Source: Antedon mediterranea
Taxonomy: Eukaryota; Echinodermata; Crinoidea; Comatulida; Antedonidae
Assembly (NCBI RefSeq): GCF_964355755.1
Contig: NC_092671.1
Span: forward strand, 16,527,501 to 16,587,500
Reading direction: 5' to 3'
DNA length: 60,000 nt
A program made the position numbers and the translations under genes. Numbering within the stretch: the stretch's first letter is position 1; each line of letters begins with the position of its first letter. Positions 34,116 through 47,100 of the stretch are shown here, one piece after another. The notes below the pieces were generated by a model, which saw only the letters and a list, made by a program, of their open reading frames with translations, had not been told where the DNA came from and ran no database searches.

Positions 34116-35604
34116 ATTAACTATTTAACAAATGTGCACCAGACAGCACACACTCCTCCACATTCACAAGTTCTTGATACAAAATTATATAAAAATAAAT
34201 TTATATCTTTTTCCAATTGTATTTACCTAATTTAATCTTAATTGTTGCATGTTTATGTCTTGTCATATCATTTTTGTGAGGGTCCGTAATGATCAGCTTC
34301 CACTGGATGGACCATCCTCATAAAATATTGTTAAAATAAATAAACCTACATTACATAACAAACAAAATGAAACCACATGTAGTTTTGATCCTTTTATTTA
34401 TTTACTATTCAAGGAGAATTGCTACAACTGCTCATACTTTTCCTTATATAGCATCTTTATGAAGGAATAAGAGTTTTAACGGAAACATAGATTTCTTTGG
34501 TTTCATTAGATAACAACAAAAAATAAAAACACAACAATGAAAAACAATTGTTATAGGAACTACAAGTAAATACAATTTTTTATATGTGAATTCTTTAGAT
34601 TTCTCCTTTTACTATGCCATGGTTGCATTTAATATTCATATTTATAATAAGCCATGAAACAGTATATACGTATTTAACTCAACTTTGTAATTTTATCAGA
34701 AAGTAAATATGAATTAGTCTATTTATACTTGATTATCTCTTTCTTTTACAAGTTGGTAATCAGAATCACAGTTTAGTGGCATTGTGGTTCGGTTTTGAAC
34801 ATACAGGCCTTTAACCTCAAATGCCTTGGTTCAATCAATTTTCTGCAAAGCACAGATAAATCATAGTAAGTATTGGTAGTAGTAAATCAATGCTTTTTCC
34901 AATGATAATATAATAATAACTATGGTTCAAAGTTCATTCTAAATATAACACAACAAATAATATATATAATAAACATTCACATATTGAGACAATCAACCAA
35001 ATTGGTTGACATTTAATTTTTGTATTCAATTATACTTTTTTTATGGCGTGACATTATGAACTCCATCTCGGATGCGTCCACATAATGATGATGATAATGT
35101 TTAATGTTTGTGGGAAGTTAAAGTTATGTTAAATAAGGCTATGCTGGTGATTCCTAAGGAAATTTGTTCTAACTTATGAATTTTTTTTTCTGAAATTAAA
35201 TATAACATATATAAATGGAACTCTTTTTCTGCAAACTTCTGTCAAACAAGTTTATAAGAACATGTGTTTGACATTATGTTACTCAAAAATAATTATATTA
35301 ACAATTTATTATTTTATCTTATACGGAAATTAATTATCATTATATTAATTATCTATTCCGACATTTTTTAATTAAAGAAAAAAACAATTTGAATGAATCT
35401 AATCAGCTGAAACGTCTCCAAAAATCCATTGCACTAAACACATTTATCATCATTCCAATTTGATAAATGATTACATTGGCAAAGACCACTGTTCACTAGC
35501 TACACAATATCAAAGAATATCTGTTTTCAACAACAAATAATGGGATTATGAAGTCACATACACAAACCAACAGTGGTGTGTTGGTAATCTATATGAGTGC
35601 TGCT

Positions 35605-35700
35605 TACCTGGATAAACCTACAATATCTTTTCTTTTCGTAAATGTAATCCTCTCTTCAGAAAGAGGGGCTATTTTCGGTTTATCCAGGTACGTTAAGCAC
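35605..35700. repeat. Inverted repeat GCTTACCTGGATAAACC / GGTTTATCCAGGTACG
   Basis: A ~17-bp arm pair (TTACCTGGATAAACC against GGTTTATCCAGGTA) separated by ~55 bp, with a small inner stem (CCTCTC...GAGGGG). Probably a tiny MITE. A related TTATCCAGGTAAATAAG occurs at 22960. Confidence 0.55.
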
Positions 35701-36894
35701 ACAATAAACTGAAACACCATCAAATTTTAAAATCTATACACACAAATCCCATTACTTAACAAATCTGAATTAATGTCAAACATGTATGGATTTGTTATTC
35801 CTTGATGAAACATGTTTATGATAAAATCAATTGTTTCACCAATAATCTATTTAATAGAGTAGTTATCACAATTTTAATCTGGTAAACCACGGAGTTCTCC
35901 ATGGGTAAACTAACCCAAATAAGCACAATTATTTGAACACAGAGGCACAATAATTGTGTATTACTATTAGTGATTTCAATGTGTTTCTGTTTCGATACAA
36001 AAGGTTGCAATTTAAAATAGTGTTTTAAACAGCCAAATATAAAAGAAATATCAAATTCTTCACCAAAAAAATGTTTTGAAATGGAACAAATCTAACTAAT
36101 TTATTAAAATAAAGCCATAGTTGCCTTAAGCTGGACAGAAACCCTGTTTTGATATAATTAAGAAATGTCTTAATTAAGGAAAAAGAAAGCAAATATTTAT
36201 GGGTAGCGAGAATAAATTAAGAAATAATCTACTAAACCAACGTACAAAGTGTCCTAAAATTAGGCAAATGAATATAAGTATTTGAATGAAAAAAAAAAAC
36301 GTTTCAAATTTGAGGGCAAGAATAAAAACAATGTTTACGGATCTAAGTCCTTTTAAAGGCATATTTCTAGGAGCATTGAATGTTAAATATCAAATTAACA
36401 AAAAAAGACAAACATTAATATGTAAAAATTCTCTTTGCATAATAAAAACAGGCGATAATTAATATTTTCCACATCAACAAAGCCTATGCTATATAAATAA
36501 ATATAAACGAGTAATACAGTCATATACAAAAAACTGGAGCACTTCATTTCAATATTATAAACATATATATCTTTGATAAAATCCATAAAAATAAACAAAA
36601 AGATTGTAAATGTACAAAAAATAAAATGTTAAAACATAAAGGATACCATTGTTTTAAGACTCGGTTTCAGAGTCAAAACTTAAAATTTTAAAATGTAATA
36701 ATGTACTATTAAAATTAGAACACAAAACTCTTTGTTATACAATTTATAGCATTGTACATTACTATTGATGAGAACAAAAATATAAATGTATTACTATATT
36801 GCATGCAACTGTACTCAGCAGTGAAGAATACGTAATTCAGTGTAGAACAAACATTACATCACAAAATACTGTGTTGATTTTTGTATGACTAATC

Positions 36895-37345
36895 AGTGTA
36901 ACATATGACATCATACCACAATAAGTAAAACTAGTATGACATCATGAAGTACATTGTAATAACAAAATATATATCTTAACATACAGTGTAAACAACCATA
37001 GGTTTGCCTATGCCTATGACATCATATGAAATACAGTGTAAAATATGTACGGTATTATACAGTACACACAAGTATGACATCATAACATGCAGTGTACACA
37101 AAAGTATGACATAACATACAGTGTACAAAAAGTATGACATCTTAACAGAGTGTACAAACAAGTATGACATCATAACAGTGTATATGTATATTATAACATA
37201 CAGTGTACACAAAAGTATGACATCATCACATAGTGTGTATAAAAGAGAATTACATAACATACAGTGTACACATAAATATGACATCATAACATACAGTGTA
37301 CACATAAATATGACATCATAACATACAGTGTAAACATGAAGTATG
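36895..37345. repeat. Minisatellite, ~28-32-bp unit (ACATACAGTGTACACA...TATGACATCATA)
   Basis: About a dozen diverged units containing AACATACAGTGTACACA and AGTATGACATCATA. Unit length varies. A 131-codon minus-strand ORF through it is a by-product. Confidence 0.8.
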
Positions 37346-38197
37346 ATATCATAATTAAACACTATACCCAAAATGTTAATGTCTTCAAAAAATATTCATA
37401 TTGGGCATATAATCTCATCAGTGCAGAATATAATATTTAGTTTAAACAAAAAGCACACTATATAATTTCAGCTGCTGAGTTGGTAAATGTGCTTGTTAAA
37501 TACTATGCTCCATGAAGGAGTAACTGTATGTAACGCAAATAATGTAACCAATCACAAGTGATTCTTCTGAACTGTGCTATTAAAGATGTTTTATGCTTTC
37601 AATATACAACTATAGGCTTAAAAATAGTATAATAATAATACTACAAAATATACCTATACATAATTAATATAGACAATAGATTCAAAGGGAAAGAATTTGT
37701 AATGAATCAGTAATTTATCAATTTGTTTTCAAAATAATATATGTACTGCCCTCTAGAGGCATAAATTTGCATTTTGATAAAATACAGACAAGAGAAAGCA
37801 AACTGGTTCAGAAATGTTTTTTGTTGTTTCAAAGTCAAACATATTTCTCTTATTTTTTGTGTACGTTTAAAGAAAAATAGCATTTTTATGTTAAATAAAT
37901 TTTTTTTTATAATAAATACTACAAATTTATTTTTCTTATGACTCTACAATTATGTCTATAATATGATTGTATAATAACCATTCAGACATTAAAAAGCCAA
38001 AATTGACAATCAAAATACACTCCTTTCACAACCAATTACCAACCAACGTCCAGTCTGTGTATTTACTTGAATCTGCCACACATTTCAACGTAATGATCAC
38101 ATTATTGAAGACACAACTCATTTGGTTAATGCATGTAGATAATAGTGAACCACTTCGCCAATTGTATCTGCTGCCCTCTAGAATAAAATCTTTCCTT

Positions 38198-41100
38198 CTA
38201 CCGTTGGTAAGCAAGTAACGTTTCTGCATGGCGTTCGTTCAGAATTCTAAGGCCCCAGAGTATTTGTATACAAGAAGGGAACACAGTAAACTCCTTTGGA
38301 TGACTGTGTGACAATAAGTGTTCCAAGCTGGCTAAAATGTCTGTCTGAAGTATCTTAATTATCTCGCAATTCTTTAAGCCTGGACGGTCTGAAAATAAAA
38401 TTACATACAATATGTGTATTAACAAAATCAACAAATTAAAAATTCTTTAAAAAACAGGTTTCTGTGAAAGTTTTTACAAACAGTTGATCAGAATTACAAC
38501 TTTCTATATAATGGCTATTCTAACTGATTCTCTCTGATACAGTGCAACATATCATGTGAACCCCAATCATAGGTCATAAGCATAACCTATTATAATACGG
38601 TTACCACATGTGACAATGTATTATAGAATTTGCCTATGATCCTGGACACATAATACTATATGTGGAGATACAGTATAAAGAGAATCATGTGGTCATTTGA
38701 TGAAGGCACTTACTGACCTACAGCGATTCTTTCATTGTTTACCCTGCATACACACAAGTACATGAATTACTCACAATGAAGTGATTACAATTCAAAATAT
38801 TGTTATTCTTACCACTAGCAATCATGACGGCTGTTTGTAGCATTATCATTTCTTCTTTTGTTAATTTTAACCGATTCACTTGTGTTGCAAAGTCAAACAT
38901 CGCATTCATTAAGATGTCAAGACCTAAAGTACAGATAATTTTATATTAATTATAACAATTTTAATATGTTATTACTAGCATTGTTTATGAACTAGCAATA
39001 TGAAAAGTTTACACATAATTTCTGAACAATTATACTCCATTTTTAAAAAAATAATGCAAAAAATCACTAATCCCTTACATCTCAACGGATGACAAGTAAT
39101 GCGTTGTTTTCAAATTGATTCCATCCTACAGACGGACATACAATACAAAATGAAGCCATCTTGAGTTTTATTAATACTAATCCCACGTTGACCGTCCAAT
39201 GACCCTTATTTGACCTCAAGCCACAATACATTCTACTAACGAGCATGTTATTAATGAGGAAATACAATCCATTTCAGCAAACTGCATTGTTTATTACATT
39301 TCAAATGACCGTTATAGAGATGGAGCAAGCAAAAAAAAACATTTGAAAACGCATCTACTGTACAATCCTTTTGTTCTATGTTACTATATTACAAATACTC
39401 ATCTAAAACTGAATTTAAATATAATATAAATTTACATGCATAGAGAAAAACTAAATTCTGGAAATTACAAATTTAATTTATTATGAAAATGAGAAAAAGC
39501 CACCTAAACTAAGATTTGAACCTGGCATCTCCAGGTATGTTTCAAATTTGATTGGATAGCAACTTTTTAACACCCTTGTATACGGCCACGCTATTCGTCT
39601 TGAGTAGATTGTATATTGATGAATTTATTAAATAGTGTATTATTATTAATAGTAGAATATTAAGAAAAAAAATCCTAAAATTAGTAGATTCCTATTATTG
39701 ACATACATACCCATGTGAGCGAAATCCTCACGCGTATAGACCGTTCCATTTAATGTCAGGGTAAAATTACTAGTATCAAACAGGTAGCAGAGTTGTAGAA
39801 GAACCACTTCAAAACAACCAGTTTTTAATAAACAAACCTAGAAAAAGAAAAAAAGTAATAAATTACCATGTATGAATTATGTCACAAAAAGAATTGAACA
39901 CAACATAATTCTTCTTAAAATATAATCAAACAAATCTACTACACAAAACGAATTGAACACCACTCATCAACTTTTTTATTTGAGAAAAAATCCTTCGGTT
40001 CTGATCAGAATTGGAGTTGAACCCAGGATTGCAAGAATAGAAGGTTGGCATAACTGTTTGCATGCTGCTTAAGTAGCTATCATAGTTATACCTAATCTCA
40101 GTTTTACTTAAATGTAGATTTCCTGCAATATGAGCTCATTACATGCTTTGAAATAGTAATGATGATAGTTTTTCTTCTAATCATAACAGGAAATATGAAA
40201 TATAGCCCACAGAAATAAAATGAGAAAGGTGATTAAAAATCTTTCGTAAAATAAGTTAATTAAGGTTTCTATTTAGCAAGAAATGATACCATTCTATTCA
40301 ATGAGTATTTTCACAAATAATATCAATCAAAATTTAAACAAAAGAAGGCACAATTTGCACTAAAAGCAAAACTAGATTATTAATAAACCAATGATTATAT
40401 AACATAGATAGAGTGCATGGTAAATACAGCAGTTGACAGAAGACTATCGTTTTTATATTATTATTATTAGTAGAAAAGGATTTGGCTAAATGGTACAAAC
40501 GTAATCAAAACAACACCTGCATATTACAAACTGTCTGAAAACCTACCAACCTGTGTACTGTATATATATAATTACACTTTTAATAGTAAATAAATAAATT
40601 AATAGTTTTAGCAGCCAATTCTAATCATAGCTAATTGTTGTAACTGTATATGAAATCAAACAGAAGTACGGATAAAAAATACTTTTTAGTTTGATATAAT
40701 ATAATAATATAATAATAATAATAATAATAATACGGTAATAACTCAATGAAAAACTAAATACTTCTTATTTAATGACATTACTCATTAACAGCAAAAAGAA
40801 AAGAAAGAAATATTTTATTGTATTATTTAGGCTCATCGTTTTAATAGTTTTTCGAAAAACGATTTTGCATGATTGAAGGATCTCTCCTTGTCTCTTAAAC
40901 CAGGAAGATATTTTACATTTCCCTGCTTAAACATTGAAATCATTCAAGTAGAGAGAAATAGGAGAAAAAAAAGTGAAATTAAAATCTCCCTAAAGGCACA
41001 GTAGGTAGTTCAAATGGCTGTTTAAATAGCTACTATATTATTTTAAAAAATAGTTCACTGCCAGCCTAGTTTCCAGGAAGGACCAGCAATAATGTAGGCC

Positions 41101-44100
41101 ATGTTAACAAGATCCCCTGGGCACTATCAATTTAAAGATGATAGTTTTGTTTAAGTAGCAAACCAGGTCAGACTTATGGAGATAAAAAAACCTGTAACAT
41201 GAGTAGATTTACATGTAATCACATATTTATTAAAAGACTCAGGAAGTAAAGTGTGAAGAATTGTTGTTTACTTCAGTTATATTTATCAGTATGTGAACCT
41301 TTGGTAAATTGATTACATACTCCTCTGGTGTAACCCTCGCAGTAGGGCTAAAATTAATATATTGTAAGAAACTAGGGCGCATTTAGAAGGGTGCAAATAT
41401 TACGTGCAAATGTTTTTGGGTACCTAATTGCTCAAATACATGCCATACAAGTCAATGTTGTGCTTACAATATTCATTGTAGGGATACTGTAGAGCTAGAA
41501 AATTGTTTCTTCACTACTATATAGTATTATATAATATGCCCCAGATTGCTTGATTTAAAATGTGGCATGTATGATTTTGTCTGTACATTAATAGTAACAG
41601 TTTAAAATTCCATTTGAATGGGCACTACAGTAATCACAAAATAGTTTATAAAAATGGGGTATTTAGGTAAAACTACTTAATACTACATCATACCTAAATT
41701 GAATAACAATGTGGAAACTGTGTATTCTTTTTATGATCATTCAAATAAGATTTATACTATGTAATAAATGTTGTAAAAAATCATAAAACGCAACATCGAT
41801 GCAGTGAAATTAGGGGATTAGACAAAAGTAGCAGGATCGTCATGGCTTTGCGCTATTAACATTGAATTAATGGTGAAAAACTAGATAGAAGCTGTAAACC
41901 TTATTCCCTATATAAGATAAACAGACAGATTAAAATAAATTACGAAACCTAGTTCCAGTAAACAATTTAGGTTATTACATCATAAATAAATAATGATAAA
42001 TATACTTGTCCGACATAATATAGAGTCAAGCCTTTTATACCCTAGAGTATACAACAACCTATTAATGGGTTAAATTAATTGGGCCAAGCATTTTAAATAC
42101 TAAAAAGGGAGAGAAAAAAGTGACAGCTATTATAATACCTACAGCCGGCCTCCTGCAAATTAAAATCCTCAATATAAGTTTCTTTTTCTTGCTCTTTTCA
42201 ATGTAGCCAATAGAAAAGGTGATAGAAAAAAGAAGTGAAGACTGTACAGGAAGACACATACAAAGGGAAAGAATAGATAGTAAATATAGTAATATTAATA
42301 ATGGAAAAAAAAGAGGGAAAAGAGAGATAAAAAAACCTAAAAGAAAGAACAGTGATGAAAAAGAAAGTAAAAGATTAGAAAGAGGAGGAAATTATGGTGA
42401 AAATTGAAAAAGGAAAAAAACAGTAGAAGGAAAAACACAATCAATATTGTACAAAAAATAAATAAACCAGAGAAATGATATACAGTAGTAGAAACTATAC
42501 AGTTAGGTGAAATTAAAAATGGACAAAAAAATAGTAGAAATATAGAAGAATATATAAAGAACATAACCAATATTGTACAAAAAATAATTAATAAACTAGA
42601 GCAATGATATACAATATTAAAAACTATACAGTTAGGTGAAATTAAATTTAAATTGATAGTTTTAGAACTTTTTAATTAAAATTCACATATACAGTTCAGT
42701 GGGAAATAAATGTTGCGAAATAAATAATGTTTTAAATAAGCAACACACTTTACAGATGAATAAATGTATAATTTTTTTTTGTATGTTAGAATTATGACAC
42801 GTATACAAATTATTCTAAAATTAAATATTAATGTCAATATTTTTGTTTAATCATAATTTTAAAATTTACCCTTGAGACAAAATCAAATATTAAATTTAAA
42901 ATGATGTGTCATAATCGCATTGGCTTTCTTCAGACACAAAATTAAAATTAAACAGTTTTGAATCGGTTGAAAAGTAAACGATAGAAACGGACAAATAAAT
43001 TCTGTCAGGTTGCAAAAGCATTCGGTAAAGTCACCCTAGGGATACGATTTGCGGTAGGGGAGATTCATCCTATTAAATTTACTGTCATGAAATGTCGTAA
43101 CAATGCATTTTTAAAATATATTAGGTTGTTTTAATTCAAAAATGCATTTTACATAATATGTCCATACAATTGGGAAATATATTTTCAGATGAGATATTTT
43201 ATTATATACAATCTTAGAAACTATGTTTGCAATTTAACAATTCAAACAATTCTTGGCTTTCTAACTTAAACACAAAACATGTTTGCATTTAGTTAGCATG
43301 AAAGACTACTCTAGCCTAGTCATAGAACCAGTGGCATAACAGTTATGAGCACTCGCTGGCTAAACCCAGATCCCGAGTGGCCCCTGAGCAGGGCCAAGAG
43401 TAAGAAAAGGGCCTTAAATTATGTCGAAAAAGAATAAATATGCCAGAGGCCTCCAGTGTTGGAGGGTCACTATGCCACTGCATAGAACCAGAAAAACTAT
43501 AAATTATAGCTTTTCTTTTTTAATATAATTACCTGGTCGTCATGCTGTAGAGATGCATATCCAGGAATCCCTTTGGAGAAAGCAATTATTTGGTTGATTG
43601 CTGGAGAAAACCTATCGCTAAAATCTTCATCTTCATCATTGTTACCAGAACCCTATACAAAACAAATACATTGATGTGTTATTAAATTGAAACTAAAATA
43701 TAGGTTTAAATTTGTGTAAAAAAAGCCTTGTTTCCCTCTTGTTACTGAAGGCCAGTAAAATAAATTTTATATGTGCAGAAATTACATAGGATTGTAGTAT
43801 TCAACTTGATTAGATTTTATAGGGGAAAATGTGGCGTGTGGCGCAGTGTGTTGGACGTTGGACTACTGACCGAGGTTCGAATCCAACTCTCGCTGTATTG
43901 CTTGTATCCGTAGGCAAGATACTTTACTTACGTTTGCCTCTCTCCACCCAGGTGTATAAATGGGTACCCGGTTAGATCAAGACACAACGTTGCGCTGATT
44001 ACTAGCTGCATTATGGAAGCATGTTTCCATAGGCGTTTGATCAAAAAAAAAGACTGGGGTAATGTTCAGCGCATTGAGAACTTGCTTATATGCGCTATAT

Positions 44101-47100
44101 AAGAATGAACTATTATTATTATTAAAATGTAAAAGGTGCCTGAAATTCCGTTTTTTGTTTTAAGTTGTAAATACATACTGTATATTTAATGTCATGTGGA
44201 TGCTAAACTGCAGGTGAATTTTATATATAAATATAGTCTTCCTAGATGCATCTTGTTATATTTTGCACATAAAAATTAAGTAACTACTACTAAATGTATC
44301 ATTACTGCCATAGTGTATTGGAAATCAATTGTACGTGGATAAAGCAAATAGTTTGGTCTTAAACCTAGGACCTTTATTTCGACCAAAGGCATGATAAATG
44401 GACGGTCCAATCCACGAGTTAAGTAACATTTCCGGTTTTATATCACCTTCTGGCAAAATTTAGAATAACAAGCCACAGTATCATTGGATTTAGCAAGCTT
44501 GGTTAAGAATAATTAATTTGTGCAATCAATTTTAGTTGTGTAACTATGTTGAGAAAAATGGTATTATGATGAAGTACATGTCTTGTAGTGACACTAATAG
44601 TCTTTCAAGGTTAACCAATAAATAACGACTATAGTACGCTGAGAATGATAATAGAGCGCTTAAAATAATGTCAATGATGAAGGAAATTAAGAATTTTTAT
44701 GTTTTGTCAAGAATCTAAAATATTCTAGTTACTTAGCAATGATATTGAAAACAAAAATGTAAACAAAAGTAAATAGAAAATTATGGTAATAAGTTGACCA
44801 TGGATGTTGATGCTATAATATTGCTGAGGATATGATGATGATAAAATTGCTATTGGTGGTACAATAATTATTGGTGGTGGTGGTGATGTAGATGATGTTA
44901 CTGGTAATGACAATGAGGTATGGTATTTAGTGGGGGCAAGGAGGATACTGATGCAGAGTTAAGTGTTTTCGTACTTCTACAGTAAATATGATCCCAACTA
45001 CATGTAATTTGTTTTTCTTTGTATGAACAAATTTACCTTTACCCCATTTTATTTATCAGACGAAATAAATGTTGAGAAAATGCAAATTTCGTTAATAGAA
45101 AATGTTGGTGGTTTTACATCAGTCATTCTGCACATGTTTATCGGACATGTGTAGAATGAATTCCTGCCATAAACCGAAAGGTCAGCCACACAGTTGGGGG
45201 AAATCAAGAATCAGGGCTTTTCATGGTTGATTTGTCTATAATTTACCTCCGCCAAGGAGGTATATGTAATAGGTAGCGTGTGTTTGTTACTTGGCCAAAT
45301 TGAAAATTGGCCAAGTATGTTGATCTGTTTGTTTGTTTGTTTGTTTGTTTGTTAGCAGGATTACTCAAAAAGTAATTACAAGATCTTTACCAAAATGAAT
45401 GTATAGATAGATATGTGGTCAAGGACCATTCCATTAAATTTTGGGACCATTGTCCCAATTCTGGACCACTTTTTAGTATACTTTTCAGACCTGCTAGTGT
45501 TAAAAGATAGGACAGAATTTTTCAAAAGCCGGCGAGCAGTCTTAAAGTAACAAGTATACTGAAATTGCATTTTCTCGAGAACTACTTGTCCTTTTTCGCG
45601 TTGCTGTTCTATTGTTAGTCAACTGAAGCTATTGTTAATTGAAAGGCTTGTTACATAACCATTACACCAAACTCGCATACACATGCTTGTAGTGAAATTA
45701 GCCTAAATCACAAACAGCATTAAGACACACACAAATATATATATATTTTTTTTTTACCGGAGAAATCTTATGTAGGAGAATTTTACAGTAGGCGGAGGTA
45801 TGCACTCTTGGAGTGGCTTTCTAGTTGTTACTGTTTTGTTTTACTAAGGGTTTCCTGTAACTTTAGGCCAAAACAAAATTGTGCATAATGTTGTATTGTA
45901 TGTAATTCTGAAGTATTTATCTCTATCTCCACAAAGTTTTAATTTCCAATAGTGAAGACTGAGTGTTGAAAAAAGTCAGACAGTAATAACAACAACATTC
46001 ATCATGTTTGCAAAAGAATAAAATAGAAATAAGACACATTCACCATTTGTCAAAGTAGGCTTAAAAATTCTAAAGTCAGAACATCTTGGTAACCAATGAT
46101 GTTGACATTGAACAATAATTTTTAAATAGATTATCAAAAAATGTGGTATGTGGGTTAAACATAAAAGTGGCTGGGTATTATAATAAGTCTGTTTAAAATG
46201 ACAAATTACATAATTATTAAATCCTCATTTCCTTCTTTCTGTACAATATTTAATGAAAACACCACCACAAAAATAATAAATCTCATTTTTCAGTTGAAGT
46301 TGTGGTTAATGACCCCACTAGGTTTTAATGATCTATAATGAATCAAGGTTGTCCAAAGTGGATCAATAACAAAGACTTTAATAGGATCTTTAATCTGTAT
46401 TGCATCAAAATACTTGGATGAATTTGGTACAATTGAAAGTTTAACATTCGCTCATGACAAATGGCATTCGCAACACCTGCAGAATACAATATCGTAAATG
46501 TTAAAACTCATTTCTTATATGAGTTTTTTTTATAATATAATCGCATAAACCTTATTGCTTTAATGACCAAGTTTTAACAAATAGCACTCGCAATAATTTT
46601 CTCTTTAATACAAGATAACCTTACCATAAGGATGGTACAGTTCTCGCTCTACCTGTGAGAGCCTCCAATCAAAAGATTTATATAATATAAGATTTTATGA
46701 TGGTACCCAATACTATGGTTGGGGTAAAATTATCAACCATGAGATACTTTCACTAATTCAGACACCCTCTTTCATGGTAAATGCAAAGCATTTTTTAAAT
46801 TGTGCCAGAAAAAACTACACTAAATAATATAATAATACACACAAAAACAGTGAATGTAAAAATGAAATGCTAAATGGGTAAAATATAGCAACTTATTGTG
46901 AGAATCATTGATATACCTTTACAGCAGGATGTTTCGGCATGTTCCTTGTGTTATGATTTATTGCGGCAAGAAGAATGCGTTCTAAATTCTCGAGTTGATT
47001 GACAGATGTCATTGAATGCACGTCACACAAACTCGTTGTCAACTGTACACACTGTTCATGTAGTTCCTTGTTTCCGCACAAATCAGATTCTTTTAATCGT

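Larger units (their letters stand above)
34116..38197. other. NR1D 3' flank and 3' UTR; no other gene
   Basis: AT-rich. The nuclear receptor stop codon is at 38198; the minus-strand AATAAA at 37926-37931 would give a 3' UTR of about 270 nt, and further AATAAA words lie lower. It contains a hairpin (35605-35700) and a minisatellite (36895-37345). Long ORFs here come from the minisatellite. Confidence 0.4.

Noticed and set aside
36976-37371. 131-codon ORF rich in VHCMLC/YDVI repeats
   Set aside because: It is the minisatellite read in frame; no known domain.
42062-42570. ORFs rich in K/R/E (plus) or F/L (minus)
   Set aside because: Purine-rich tract effect; no splice context or domain.
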